Assembly: GCA_964389495.1 (NCBI GenBank)
Contig: CAYMDU010000070.1
Coordinates: 1 to 9,417 of the forward strand
Source of the DNA: RGIG3009 sp964389495
Lineage (GTDB): Bacteria; Bacillota; Clostridia; Oscillospirales; Acutalibacteraceae
Reading direction: 5' to 3'
DNA: 9,417 nt
Below the pieces are notes generated by a model. It worked only from the letters and a program-made list of their open reading frames with translations. It had not been told where the DNA came from and searched no databases. This document shows, one piece after another, positions 1 through 5,993 of the stretch (position 1 is its first letter; each line of letters starts with the position of its first letter). A program made the translations under genes and the position numbers.

Positions 1-181
1 CCTCGTGGAGGAAACGCAGGCAGGCATCAAAGGTGGCGCCGCCCCAGCACTCCAAGGAATGATATCCGATATCGTCCAGCATTTCCAGCGCCGGCAACAT
101 TTCTTCGGTGGTCATGCGCGTGGCAATCAGCGATTGCGGTGCATCGCGCAAAATTGTTTCGGTAATCCCGGCCTTTGCCAA
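1..181 (-). CDS. Oxaloacetate decarboxylase alpha / pyruvate carboxylase B-type carboxyltransferase, N-terminal part (cut by left edge)
   Basis: Only about 60 N-terminal residues are present; the gene continues beyond position 1. The protein opens with AGITETILRDAPQSLIATRM (residues 4-23), the start of the HMGL-like TIM barrel of biotin-dependent carboxyltransferases (OadA, PycB). Asp13 in RDAPQSL is at the position of a metal ligand in this family, and LECWGGATFD (43-52) is the second hallmark. Many relatives have His where this protein has Pro15. In this family the domain transfers CO2 between an oxo-acid such as oxaloacetate or pyruvate and carboxybiotin. There is no ATG start: the frame is closed upstream by the stop codon of the biotin carrier gene, and the best start is TTG at 181-179, with AAAGGA about 11 bases upstream. 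A second TTG at 190-188 sits too close to that site. It lies 39 bases after the biotin carrier gene, so they are probably co-transcribed. The exact substrate and the presence of a C-terminal biotin domain cannot be judged. Confidence 0.85.
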   Translation of the reverse strand, partial: MAKAGITETILRDAPQSLIATRMTTEEMLPALEMLDDIGYHSLECWGGATFDACLRFLHE

Positions 182-220
182 TCCAATCAAATCCTTTCGT
201 TTAGCGTAGCGACAACCCGC

Positions 221-619
221 TTATTGCAAAGAAACCAGCGGCGTGCCGGAGTTCACGCTTTCGCCCTTGCCAACATGCACGCCGGCAACCACACCGTCGT
301 GCGGGGCCATGATTTCATTTTCCATTTTCATGGCTTCCAGCACCACCAGCACATCGCCGGACTTCACCGACTGACCGGCCGAAACCAACACATTAACAAT
401 CGTGCCGGGCATCGGTGCGTTAATCACTTCGGCATCGGCAGCCGGAGCGGCAACCGGAGCCGGGGCAGCGGCCGGAGCCGGAGCAGCAACCGGAGCGACA
501 GGAGCAGCCGGTGCAGCAGCAGGCGCGGCGGGAACAGCAACCGGGGCCGCCGTGGCACCCATTTCCTCCACTTGAACATCGTAGGCTTTGCCGTTTACGG
601 TGATGTTAAATCTTTTCAT
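221..619 (-). CDS. Biotin carboxyl carrier protein (biotin/lipoyl attachment domain)
   Basis: This 132-residue protein has three parts. Residues 1-20 form a short N-terminal segment (MKRFNITVNGKAYDVQVEEM) typical of the gamma/carrier subunits of decarboxylase complexes. Residues 21-62 are almost pure Ala, Pro and Val, a flexible swinging-arm linker. Residues 66-132 form a biotinyl domain with INAPMPGTI and the biotinylation motif EAMKMEN, in which Lys98 should carry the biotin. In such complexes the carrier shuttles the carboxyl group between two carboxyltransferase active sites. Its position between two carboxyltransferase genes fits that role. The ATG at 619 is preceded by AAAGG about 11 bases upstream. 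The gene follows the upstream carboxyltransferase by 58 bases. The family assignment is very secure; the acceptor and donor substrates are not known from the sequence. Confidence 0.95.
   Translation of the reverse strand: MKRFNITVNGKAYDVQVEEMGATAAPVAVPAAPAAAPAAPVAPVAAPAPAAAPAPVAAPAADAEVINAPMPGTIVNVLVSAGQSVKSGDVLVVLEAMKMENEIMAPHDGVVAGVHVGKGESVNSGTPLVSLQ
430..556 (-). repeat. Low-complexity Ala/Pro-coding repeat (linker of the biotin carrier)
   Basis: This stretch is built of imperfect GCNCCN and GCN iterations encoding runs such as APAPAAAPAPVAAPA. It is the DNA counterpart of the flexible linker in the biotin carrier protein. Such GC-rich iterations can change length by slippage, so the linker length may vary between strains. 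That variability is an inference from the repeat structure only. Confidence 0.8.
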
Positions 620-677
620 GATGAACTCAACCTTTCCTTTTATGTTTCAACCTGTGCCGCCAATCGGCACTGTTCTT

Positions 678-1933
678 TTACAGACGAATGTTCGCGTGCT
701 TTTTCGNNNNNNNNNNCCGGACAGCATTTCAAAATAGGCGGCCACCGCATCGCGCGTTTGCTCGGGTGCAATCACATCGGTTAGTGCCCCCTGCTGTGCG
801 GCCAACCGGGCGTTGCAACAGGTGGTGCGATACTCTTCGGCCAGTGCCGCACGATCGGTTTGCGGATTTTTCATTTCGGCCAAACGCTCTTTCCACAAAA
901 TGTGAATGGCCGTTTCCGGTTTCAGTGCCGAAACCGAAGCCGTATCCCACGCCAGCACCGCATCGGCGCCGGCGGCTTTTCCAGCCACGGCGATATAGAC
1001 CGGGCCATAGGCTTTGCCTGTGAGCAAGGTTACCTTGGCCGTGGTGGCTTCGGTGTAGGCTTGGCACACACGGGCCGCACCTTTCAGGCTCGCAAAGCCT
1101 TCGGCATCCACCACGGTGAGCAACGGCAGCGAAAAGCTGTCGCAAAAGCGAACAAACCGTGCCACGCGCGCCGTGGCGCAGCAGGAAATGCAATCGTCAG
1201 CCAAAGTGACAATACCGCACACCATACCGTTGATACGCGCCAGCGCCACGGTTTCATCGCCATAAAGCGGGAACAGCGACTCGGCATCGGCCAAGTAGGC
1301 CGCCGCTTCTTTGGAAGAGACCACCGTACCGGCAGCGGGCACCGTTTCGTACACCGGGGCCGCCGACAAATTGTTGGTCGGCAAATACCCCAGCAAGTCG
1401 CGCGCTTTGGCCAACGCTTCGGCGACATCGGCAGCCACCACATCGGCTTTGGCGTTTTCATCGCCCACATTCAAGTAGTAGTCGGCCTCTTGGGCGGCAA
1501 TCACCACATCGGCGGCCGCCGCTATCAGGGCCGAAGAACCAACACAAGCGCCGGTGACAACCGCTATCTGCGGCACCACGCCGGACAGTTCGTTGGCCGA
1601 AGCCATGATTTCGGCAATGGCATCCATGGCGTCAATTCCTTCGCCGAGGCGCGCACCGTCGCTGTCGAATATGCCAACCACCGGCGCACCGTTTTGCGCC
1701 GCCAAGCGGTAAACGGATTTGATTTTGGCCGCCTGTGCCTTGCCCACAGCGCCGCTGCAAACCGACTTGTCCTGCGCAAAGGCATAGACCGGTGCCTCGT
1801 TCACGCAGCCGTAGCCGCACACAACGGGAACTTCGTTTTCGCCGTCGCACATCAGGCGATCGATTTCAACAAAGGTTCCCGCATCGAAAAATTGTTCCAG
1901 GCACTCGCGTGCCACGGACGCTTGCTTGCTCAT
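678..1933 (-). CDS. Acyl-CoA carboxyltransferase-family subunit (MmdA/AccD-like), compact; contains an assembly gap near its 3' end
   Basis: About 415-420 residues in the carboxyltransferase (crotonase-like) superfamily, the partner of biotin carriers in methylmalonyl-CoA/propionyl-CoA decarboxylases and carboxylases. Motifs seen are SDGARLGEGIDAM (91-103), the first oxyanion-hole segment; PQIAVVTGACVGSSAL (121-136), the Gly-rich second one; and, in the C-terminal half, LLTGKAYGPVYIAVAGKA (303-320) and GADAVLAWDTASVSAL (322-337). Typical MmdA proteins are about 500 residues, so this one is short and divergent. The start is ATG at 1933 with GGAGGT seven bases upstream; a longer frame beginning upstream has no comparable site. 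Ns fill 707-716. After them, one frame gives KKHANIRL followed by TAA at 680-678, matching the KKHGN-type C-terminus common in this family, so I place the stop there. That requires a true gap length of 3n+2 rather than ten. The first gene of its operon; substrate uncertain. Confidence 0.85.
707..716. other. Assembly gap (10 N)
   Basis: Ten undetermined bases interrupt the last codons of the carboxyltransferase gene. The flanking reading frames do not join in phase at ten bases if the conserved tail KKHANIRL-stop is correct, so the run of N is probably a placeholder of arbitrary length. Any reading that translates straight through it gives a false C-terminus. Confidence 0.97.
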
Positions 1934-1995
1934 GCTTATAACCTCCAAACGGCAAAGCCCGAAAGCCATCCTATGCCATTATAATAGTTACTAAT

Positions 1996-2024
1996 ATTAT
2001 AGCGCAGTGCACTCAAAAAAACAA
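1996..2024 (-). promoter_or_regulatory. Sigma-A type promoter of the biotin-dependent carboxyltransferase operon
   Basis: On the minus strand there is TTGTTT (2024-2019), a 17-base spacer, then a perfect TATAAT (2001-1996). Transcription would begin near 1988-1990, giving a leader of roughly 55 bases before the ATG at 1933. The spacer contains the perfect palindrome AGTGCACT (2006-2013). A larger inverted repeat also spans the promoter and is listed separately. Confidence 0.75.
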
Positions 2025-2040
2025 GTACCCTGCGCAATAA
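1997..2040. promoter_or_regulatory. Candidate operator: 11-bp inverted repeat flanking the -35 and covering the -10
   Basis: On the plus strand the left arm TTATAGCGCAG lies at 1997-2007. The reverse complement of 2030-2040 is TTATTGCGCAG, identical at 10 of 11 positions. The arms are 33 bases apart, about three helical turns, and sit over the -10 region and just upstream of the -35 element. That geometry suits a repressor binding two sites on one DNA face. It does not resemble the biotin-repressor (BirA) operator as I know it. It cannot be a standard terminator for the upstream operon, because the U-run lies in the loop rather than after the stem. The regulatory role is an inference. Confidence 0.4.
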
Positions 2041-2066
2041 AATCCAAGAAATTTATGCAATATTTT

Positions 2067-2432
2067 TCACGGCCGACATTCGCTGCACGGCCGATTGAAG
2101 AAATCCGGTATGCACTGTTCCAGCCCGTTTCCGGCTTTTTCAAAGCCAAGCCCTTGCAGCAACGCCTCGCAAGACGGATTTTGGCAATACGCTGTCAGCG
2201 CGCCGCGGTTGGCGGCGGCATTCAGCACGGCACGCACCAACCATTCGCCCCACTCCGTGTCTTCATAACGCAAACAAAGCAGCTCGGCTTTGCCGCCGTT
2301 CATGCGAAACAGCGCGTATCCGTTTTCCTGTTCTTCCACGGTTAACACCAACGCCGACAGGGGCATGGACAACTGCTCTTGCTGTGCCAGTTTGGCGGCC
2401 GTCTTGTCATCGGCAGGTAATATGGTAAACAT
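2067..2432 (-). CDS. Small GNAT-like acetyltransferase-fold protein, function unknown
   Basis: A 121-residue protein. Residues 25-32 (LSALVLTV) and 50-57 (ELLCLRYE) look like the paired beta strands of a GNAT fold. Residues 63-75 form a helix ending in NAAANRG, and ALTAYCQNPSCEALLQGLGF (78-97) matches the usual GNAT C-terminal pattern, in which a helix ending in LLxxLGF follows a strand. No clear Q/RxxGxG/A acetyl-CoA loop is visible and the protein is shorter than a full GNAT (about 140-150 residues), so it may be degenerate or non-catalytic. It has five Cys, three of them in the last 40 residues. It starts six bases after the pseudouridine synthase stop codon, so it is the likely last gene of the long operon. 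The Shine-Dalgarno is weak (CGGAAG about 10 bases upstream). No terminator is seen downstream. Gene reality is well supported; the fold call is moderate and substrate unknown. Confidence 0.7.
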   Translation of the reverse strand: MFTILPADDKTAAKLAQQEQLSMPLSALVLTVEEQENGYALFRMNGGKAELLCLRYEDTEWGEWLVRAVLNAAANRGALTAYCQNPSCEALLQGLGFEKAGNGLEQCIPDFFNRPCSECRP

Positions 2433-2438
2433 GGCTGG

Positions 2439-3227
2439 TCACTTCCGTCCTTTCCCGCTTCGTATATAAGCAGCGGCAATTTTCTTTTCCACTTTGGATG
2501 CCTGCACCAAGGTGCGCACTTCACGCGGGTCCAGCTTGCGCCATTTGCCAACCGGAAGCATCCCCAACTTGATGCCGCCGAAGGCCACCCGTTTCAAACG
2601 AACCACTTCCAACCCCAGTGCTTCGCACATGCGGCGAATTTGGCGGTTGCGGCCTTCGTAAATGGTGATTTCCAGCACCGTTCGCGGCGGCTGCTCGGCC
2701 GTTGCCTGCTCGTTGGACAGTACAAACACTTCGGCCGGCAGCGTGCGCCGTTCATCCAGCAAGATGCCTTCTTCCAGTTGACGGATTTGTTCCTCGTCAA
2801 CCGTGGCGCGCAATGTCACGCGGTAGCGTTTGGGAACATGAGCAGCCGGGTGCATCATCGCATTGGAAAAATCGCCGTCGTTGGTTAGCAGCAACAGGCC
2901 TTCCGACTCGCGATCCAAACGACCCACCGGATACACGCGCACTCCCACATCGCGAATCAAATCGGCAACGCAGCGCCGCCCTTTTTCGTCGTTCATGGTG
3001 GTGACATACCCGCGCGGTTTGTTTAACATCAAATAGGTGGGTTCTTCTGCTGCCGCCACCCGCTTGCCGTGAACGGTGATCACATCGCGGCGGTCGTCCG
3101 CTTTGTCTCCCACCCGCGCCGGATGGCCGTTCACGCGGACCGCACCTTCGGCAATCAATTCTTCCGCTTTGCGCCGCGAGGCCACGCCGCGGTCGGCCAG
3201 CAGTTTTTGCAATCGTACCAAAGCCAT
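2439..3227 (-). CDS. rluB: 23S rRNA pseudouridine synthase, RluB/RsuA family
   Basis: A 262-residue RsuA-family pseudouridine synthase. Residues 2-48 are an S4 RNA-binding domain (RLQKLLADRGVASRRKAEEL). The catalytic core holds LMLNKPRGYVTT (66-77), GRLDRESEGLLLLTNDG (102-118) with the catalytic Asp105, and EGRNRQIRRM (191-200). This is the usual RluB/RsuA size. By analogy it isomerises a uridine in 23S rRNA helix 90-93, about position 2605 in E. coli numbering, in the cytoplasm. The start is ATG at 3227. AAGGA lies about seven bases upstream, and the stronger GGAGGTAAGG context overlaps the stop codon of the carboxypeptidase gene. A frame extending further upstream lies inside that gene and is rejected. 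In B. subtilis rluB (ypuL) sits with dacB and spmAB, and here it follows a dac gene directly. Specificity as RluB rather than RsuA rests on context. Confidence 0.92.
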   Translation of the reverse strand: MALVRLQKLLADRGVASRRKAEELIAEGAVRVNGHPARVGDKADDRRDVITVHGKRVAAAEEPTYLMLNKPRGYVTTMNDEKGRRCVADLIRDVGVRVYPVGRLDRESEGLLLLTNDGDFSNAMMHPAAHVPKRYRVTLRATVDEEQIRQLEEGILLDERRTLPAEVFVLSNEQATAEQPPRTVLEITIYEGRNRQIRRMCEALGLEVVRLKRVAFGGIKLGMLPVGKWRKLDPREVRTLVQASKVEKKIAAAYIRSGKGRK

Positions 3228-3237
3228 TTGTTTTTCC

Positions 3238-4377
3238 TTACCTCCACAGTTCGTTCCAAAGCCGACACCACTGCCGACGCCATTTTTCAAAAAAGGAAAC
3301 AGCCGAACGCTCTTCCACCGACGATGCCGCCAACAGCGGCACTTCGGCCAGCACACGGCCGTTTGCTGTCCATCGCAGCCGTCCCAATTCCTCCCCCGCC
3401 GCAACCGGCGCCCACGCAAAGCGGGGCAACTCCCATTCGCAGCGCACCTGTGCCCTTTCGCCTTGCAACAAAACCGCCGACATTTTGGCCGGCGCCGCCA
3501 GCAAAACTGCGCTTTGGGTTCCGCCGCACACGGCCACCGAGGGCAACACGGGTTCCGGCAAAGTCACGCACTCCGTTTGCGAAAATCCATACTCATACAA
3601 CGCGATGTGGTCGTTCCAGTAGTCGCCGCCGTTCAGCGTGACCGCTATCAGGACAACGCCGTTGCGCCGGGCCGCAGAAACCAAACATTTGCCGGACTTT
3701 TTGGTGAATCCGGTTTTCAGCCCGACAGCCGGTTCGTACAGCCACAGCAACCGGTTGTGATTTTTCAAGGTAGCAGAACGGCCGCTCACTGTAACGGTTG
3801 TTTGCTTTGCAACGCACAAATCGGCCAGTAACGGCTGTTGCAGCACCGCCGCACCCAAGCGTGCCATGTCGCGTGCCGTGCTGCCGTGTTCGCCCGCATC
3901 CAAGCCGGACGGCGTTACAAAAACCGTTTGCGTCATGCCCAGTGCCGCCGCTTTGGCGTTCATGCGGGCAGCAAACGCTTCTTGCGACCCGTCTGTCAGC
4001 AATGCCAACGCATTGGCGGCATCGTTGCCGGACGAGAGCAGCAAGCCGGCCAACAAATCACGCACCGTCAGCACATCGCCGCCGCGCAATCCCATGGCCG
4101 ACCCTTCCACAAGCACCGCCGTTTCCGGCACCGTCACGCTGTCGTCGGCATGCCAGTACTCCGCCGCCACCAGGGCCGTCATCAATTTGGTGGTGCTGGC
4201 CATCGGCCGGCGTGTGTCGGCCTCTTTTTCGTACAGCACACGCCCCGATTCCGGTTCGTACAGCACTGCCGACAGCGACGAAACCGCTGGGCGGGGCACC
4301 GAGGCAGCCTGCACCGGCTGTGTTCCCGCCAGTAGCAAGCCCACCAGTATCATCAGGCATGCTGCTTTTTGTTTCAT
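3238..4377 (-). CDS. D-alanyl-D-alanine carboxypeptidase (low-molecular-weight PBP, peptidase S11)
   Basis: About 379 residues with a signal peptide: Lys-containing N-terminus, hydrophobic ACLMILVGLLLAG, and a likely cleavage after PVQA or VQAA. All three serine DD-peptidase motifs are present. Numbering from the ATG at 4377, they are STTK (Ser61, nucleophile; Lys64), SGN (116-118) and KTG (221-223). This matches DacF/DacB-type enzymes that trim the terminal D-Ala from peptidoglycan pentapeptides outside the membrane. The C-terminal part from about residue 255 is a beta-rich domain of the PBP5_C type; the tail SFFEKWRRQWCRLWNELW is amphipathic and could anchor it to the membrane, as in PBP5. 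Two start codons are possible, at 4383 and 4377. GGGGGG abuts the first but lies at a suitable distance from the second, so 4377 is preferred. It lies between gerW and rluB. A vegetative or spore-cortex role cannot be distinguished from the sequence. Confidence 0.93.
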   Translation of the reverse strand: MKQKAACLMILVGLLLAGTQPVQAASVPRPAVSSLSAVLYEPESGRVLYEKEADTRRPMASTTKLMTALVAAEYWHADDSVTVPETAVLVEGSAMGLRGGDVLTVRDLLAGLLLSSGNDAANALALLTDGSQEAFAARMNAKAAALGMTQTVFVTPSGLDAGEHGSTARDMARLGAAVLQQPLLADLCVAKQTTVTVSGRSATLKNHNRLLWLYEPAVGLKTGFTKKSGKCLVSAARRNGVVLIAVTLNGGDYWNDHIALYEYGFSQTECVTLPEPVLPSVAVCGGTQSAVLLAAPAKMSAVLLQGERAQVRCEWELPRFAWAPVAAGEELGRLRWTANGRVLAEVPLLAASSVEERSAVSFFEKWRRQWCRLWNELWR

Positions 4378-4421
4378 CGCCATCCCCCCGTTTATACGAA
4401 GGTATGCGGCGCAACGCCTGT

Positions 4422-4796
4422 TTATTTCTTATCCTTGTTTTTGGAAAACAGACCGCCGATTTTATTAACCACATCCGGCACCATGTTTACCATTTGGTTC
4501 AGGGTGTCCGGCGAAGAAACCATGGGCAGCACGCGAACATCGCCGTGCGATGCCACCAAAAACGCAATCGGAATAATGTTGATACCGGCACCGCCGCCGC
4601 CACCGAACAATTCCTGCGACCCTTTGGTGGGCAAATCCGAACCGCCTGTTGCAAAGCCGTAGGAAACGCGCGACACCGGAATCAGTGTGGTGCCGTCGTC
4701 CAAAGTCATCGGTTCGCCAATCACGGTACTGACATCCACCATTTCCCGAATTTTTTCGATGGAAACGCCCATCAAATCCTGCACCTTGTTATCCAT
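4422..4796 (-). CDS. ytfJ: GerW/YtfJ family spore protein
   Basis: A 124-residue protein of the GerW (YtfJ) family. Residues 10-32 (GVSIEKIREMVDVSTVIGEP) and the strand region TLIPVSRVSYGFATGG (37-52) are the family core. They are followed by the Gly-rich loop FGGGGGAGINIIPIAFLV (64-81) and a short hydrophobic C-terminal helix ending in a Lys-rich tail. In B. subtilis the protein is made in the forespore and is needed for germination. The start is ATG at 4796 with GGAGGA eight bases upstream. It overlaps the end of the DUF2953 gene by eight bases, repeating the ytfI-ytfJ neighbour pair of Bacillus. Homologues also occur in bacteria with no known spores, so its presence suggests but does not prove sporulation. 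The gene lies 38 bases from the carboxypeptidase gene. Confidence 0.92.
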   Translation of the reverse strand: MDNKVQDLMGVSIEKIREMVDVSTVIGEPMTLDDGTTLIPVSRVSYGFATGGSDLPTKGSQELFGGGGGAGINIIPIAFLVASHGDVRVLPMVSSPDTLNQMVNMVPDVVNKIGGLFSKNKDKK

Positions 4797-5406
4797 GTTT
4801 CGAATCCTCCTTTGTATTTTTTGCACGGTGACGCATACCTGCATATGCCAACACCGCACACAAGGCCGCCCACACAATACGAATCGGCATCGTGTGCCCC
4901 CGTATTTCCGCCCGGACACGGCCTGTTTCCGCCAAATAATCCGGTTCCACCGTCACACGGCGTTGCCGAATACGCACCTGTGATTGAAGCGTTGTCAGCG
5001 TCGGGTACAACGCCGCACACATACGGCCGGTATCTTGCGCCGTGGTAGATGCATCACAGGAAGCTATTGTGATTTGCAGCACCAGCTTGTCCACAATCAC
5101 AGCGCGAAGCATCCGCCCCGCTGCTTTTTTGGCAATGCGCACCAACGCACGGCTTTCTTCCAGCACCGTGCGAACACCGTTGTCTTGCAATCGTTGCGCC
5201 AGCGTGTTTAACCGCTTTTGCGGTTCTTTTTCCGCGTTGTTCGGAACCGCCGTGCGGGAGGAAGAGGATGAAAAGCGGTAGACCGGTATGCCAAGCACAC
5301 GCACGCACAGCAACAACTCTTCGTTATATGTCAGGCAAGCTCCTATCGGTACCAGCAGCAGAACAATCACAATGCCCACAACGGCCAACACAAGTTTCCC
5401 AATCAT
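4789..5406 (-). CDS. DUF2953 membrane-associated protein (YtfI-like)
   Basis: A 205-residue protein. It starts with a transmembrane segment (residues 4-25, KLVLAVVGIVIVLLLVPIGA), followed by a beta-strand stretch (TYNEELLLCVRVLGIPVYRF), a Ser-rich charged linker, and a helical region about 70-100. A DUF2953-like domain follows: DKLVLQITIASCDASTTAQD (109-128), MCAALYPTL, and VTVEPDY. A second hydrophobic segment (about 174-190, PIRIVWAALCAVLAYAG) ends in a basic tail. The function of this family is not established; it recurs next to gerW/ytfJ, which suggests an envelope role in sporulation or the spore. The ATG at 5406-5404 overlaps the scpB stop codon in an ATGA arrangement, consistent with translational coupling, and this fixes the start. 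A longer frame reaching upstream lies within scpB and is rejected. The family call rests on pattern and context. Confidence 0.85.
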   Translation of the reverse strand: MIGKLVLAVVGIVIVLLLVPIGACLTYNEELLLCVRVLGIPVYRFSSSSSRTAVPNNAEKEPQKRLNTLAQRLQDNGVRTVLEESRALVRIAKKAAGRMLRAVIVDKLVLQITIASCDASTTAQDTGRMCAALYPTLTTLQSQVRIRQRRVTVEPDYLAETGRVRAEIRGHTMPIRIVWAALCAVLAYAGMRHRAKNTKEDSKHG

Positions 5407-5993
5407 TCCGCTTCGCCGCTTTCCGCCTGGTTTTGCTCGATAATTTCTTCCAAGGTGGTTTCCACCATGCGTGCGCCTTCTTCTTGCTGAGGCAGCGGTG
5501 GCAATTCTTGCAGCCCCGACACGCCGAAGCAACGCAGGAACACTGGCGTGGTGCCGTATAGCAAGGGACGCCCCGGCAATTCCAAACGGCCTTTTTCTTC
5601 AATCAAATTTTTTTGCACCAAGCCTTGAACCACCGCGCTGCAATCCACACCGCGCACCTGTTCAATAAAGGCTTTGGTAACCGGCTGATTGTAGGCAACA
5701 ATCGCCAGCACTTCCATGGCTGCCTGCGACAGCGGCGTGTTGCGGCGAATATCCAGTGAGCGGCGCACCGCATCCGCATACTCTTTGCGCGTGCAAAGCT
5801 GATACTGCTCGTCCAGCTTCACCATGAAAATGCCGCCGTCGCGCGCACGCCATTCACTCATCAAGTCCGCTGCCAGGCGATGCACCGTTTCCACATCCAG
5901 TTCCAGCACTTCCGCCAGGCGTTCGGCCGATACCGGATCGCCGTTTGCAAACAGTATGGCCTCCATGGCCGCACGGTATTCTTTAAATTCCAT
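5403..5993 (-). CDS. scpB: Segregation and condensation protein ScpB
   Basis: A 196-residue ScpB of typical length, made of two winged-helix domains. The first spans about residues 5-80 (YRAAMEAILFANGDPVSAER). The second contains LSQAAMEVLAIVAYNQPVTK (88-107), RGVDCSAVVQGLV, and GRPLLYGTTPVFLRCFGVSG (141-160), the family's strongest signatures. An acidic tail follows. ScpB binds ScpA and the SMC ATPase heads to form bacterial condensin, which compacts and segregates chromosomes. The start at 5993 overlaps the last 11 bases of scpA and has GGAAGGGGAAG just upstream; a longer start at 6020 is less well placed. The stop overlaps the start of the DUF2953 gene. Confidence 0.97.
   Translation of the reverse strand: MEFKEYRAAMEAILFANGDPVSAERLAEVLELDVETVHRLAADLMSEWRARDGGIFMVKLDEQYQLCTRKEYADAVRRSLDIRRNTPLSQAAMEVLAIVAYNQPVTKAFIEQVRGVDCSAVVQGLVQKNLIEEKGRLELPGRPLLYGTTPVFLRCFGVSGLQELPPLPQQEEGARMVETTLEEIIEQNQAESGEAE

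Noticed and set aside
430..556. Tandem repeat that might be a CRISPR or mobile element remnant
   Set aside because: The iteration is short, irregular and codon-phased, and encodes the Ala/Pro linker of a biotin carrier.
5..784. Long plus-strand open frame antisense to the biotin carrier and carboxyltransferase
   Set aside because: It has a His/Arg/Ser/Gly-biased translation, runs through the Ns, and is opposite clear conserved genes. It is a GC-driven shadow.
860..1984. 374-codon plus-strand open frame antisense to the carboxyltransferase
   Set aside because: Composition is rich in Arg, His and Gly with no recognisable domain, no Shine-Dalgarno, and fully mirrors a gene of known family.
2439..3419. 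Longer version of the pseudouridine synthase starting at 3419
   Set aside because: The extra N-terminus is Arg/Gly/Cys-rich, lies within the carboxypeptidase gene, and precedes the canonical S4 domain start at 3227.
4389..4415. Possible hairpin GGCG-TTG-CGCC between gerW and the carboxypeptidase gene
   Set aside because: Only four base pairs and no T-run follows, so it is unlikely to terminate transcription.
3798..5048. 416-codon plus-strand open frame opposite dac, gerW and DUF2953 genes
   Set aside because: Pro/Arg/His-rich shadow with no domain; spans three well-supported minus-strand genes and their junctions.
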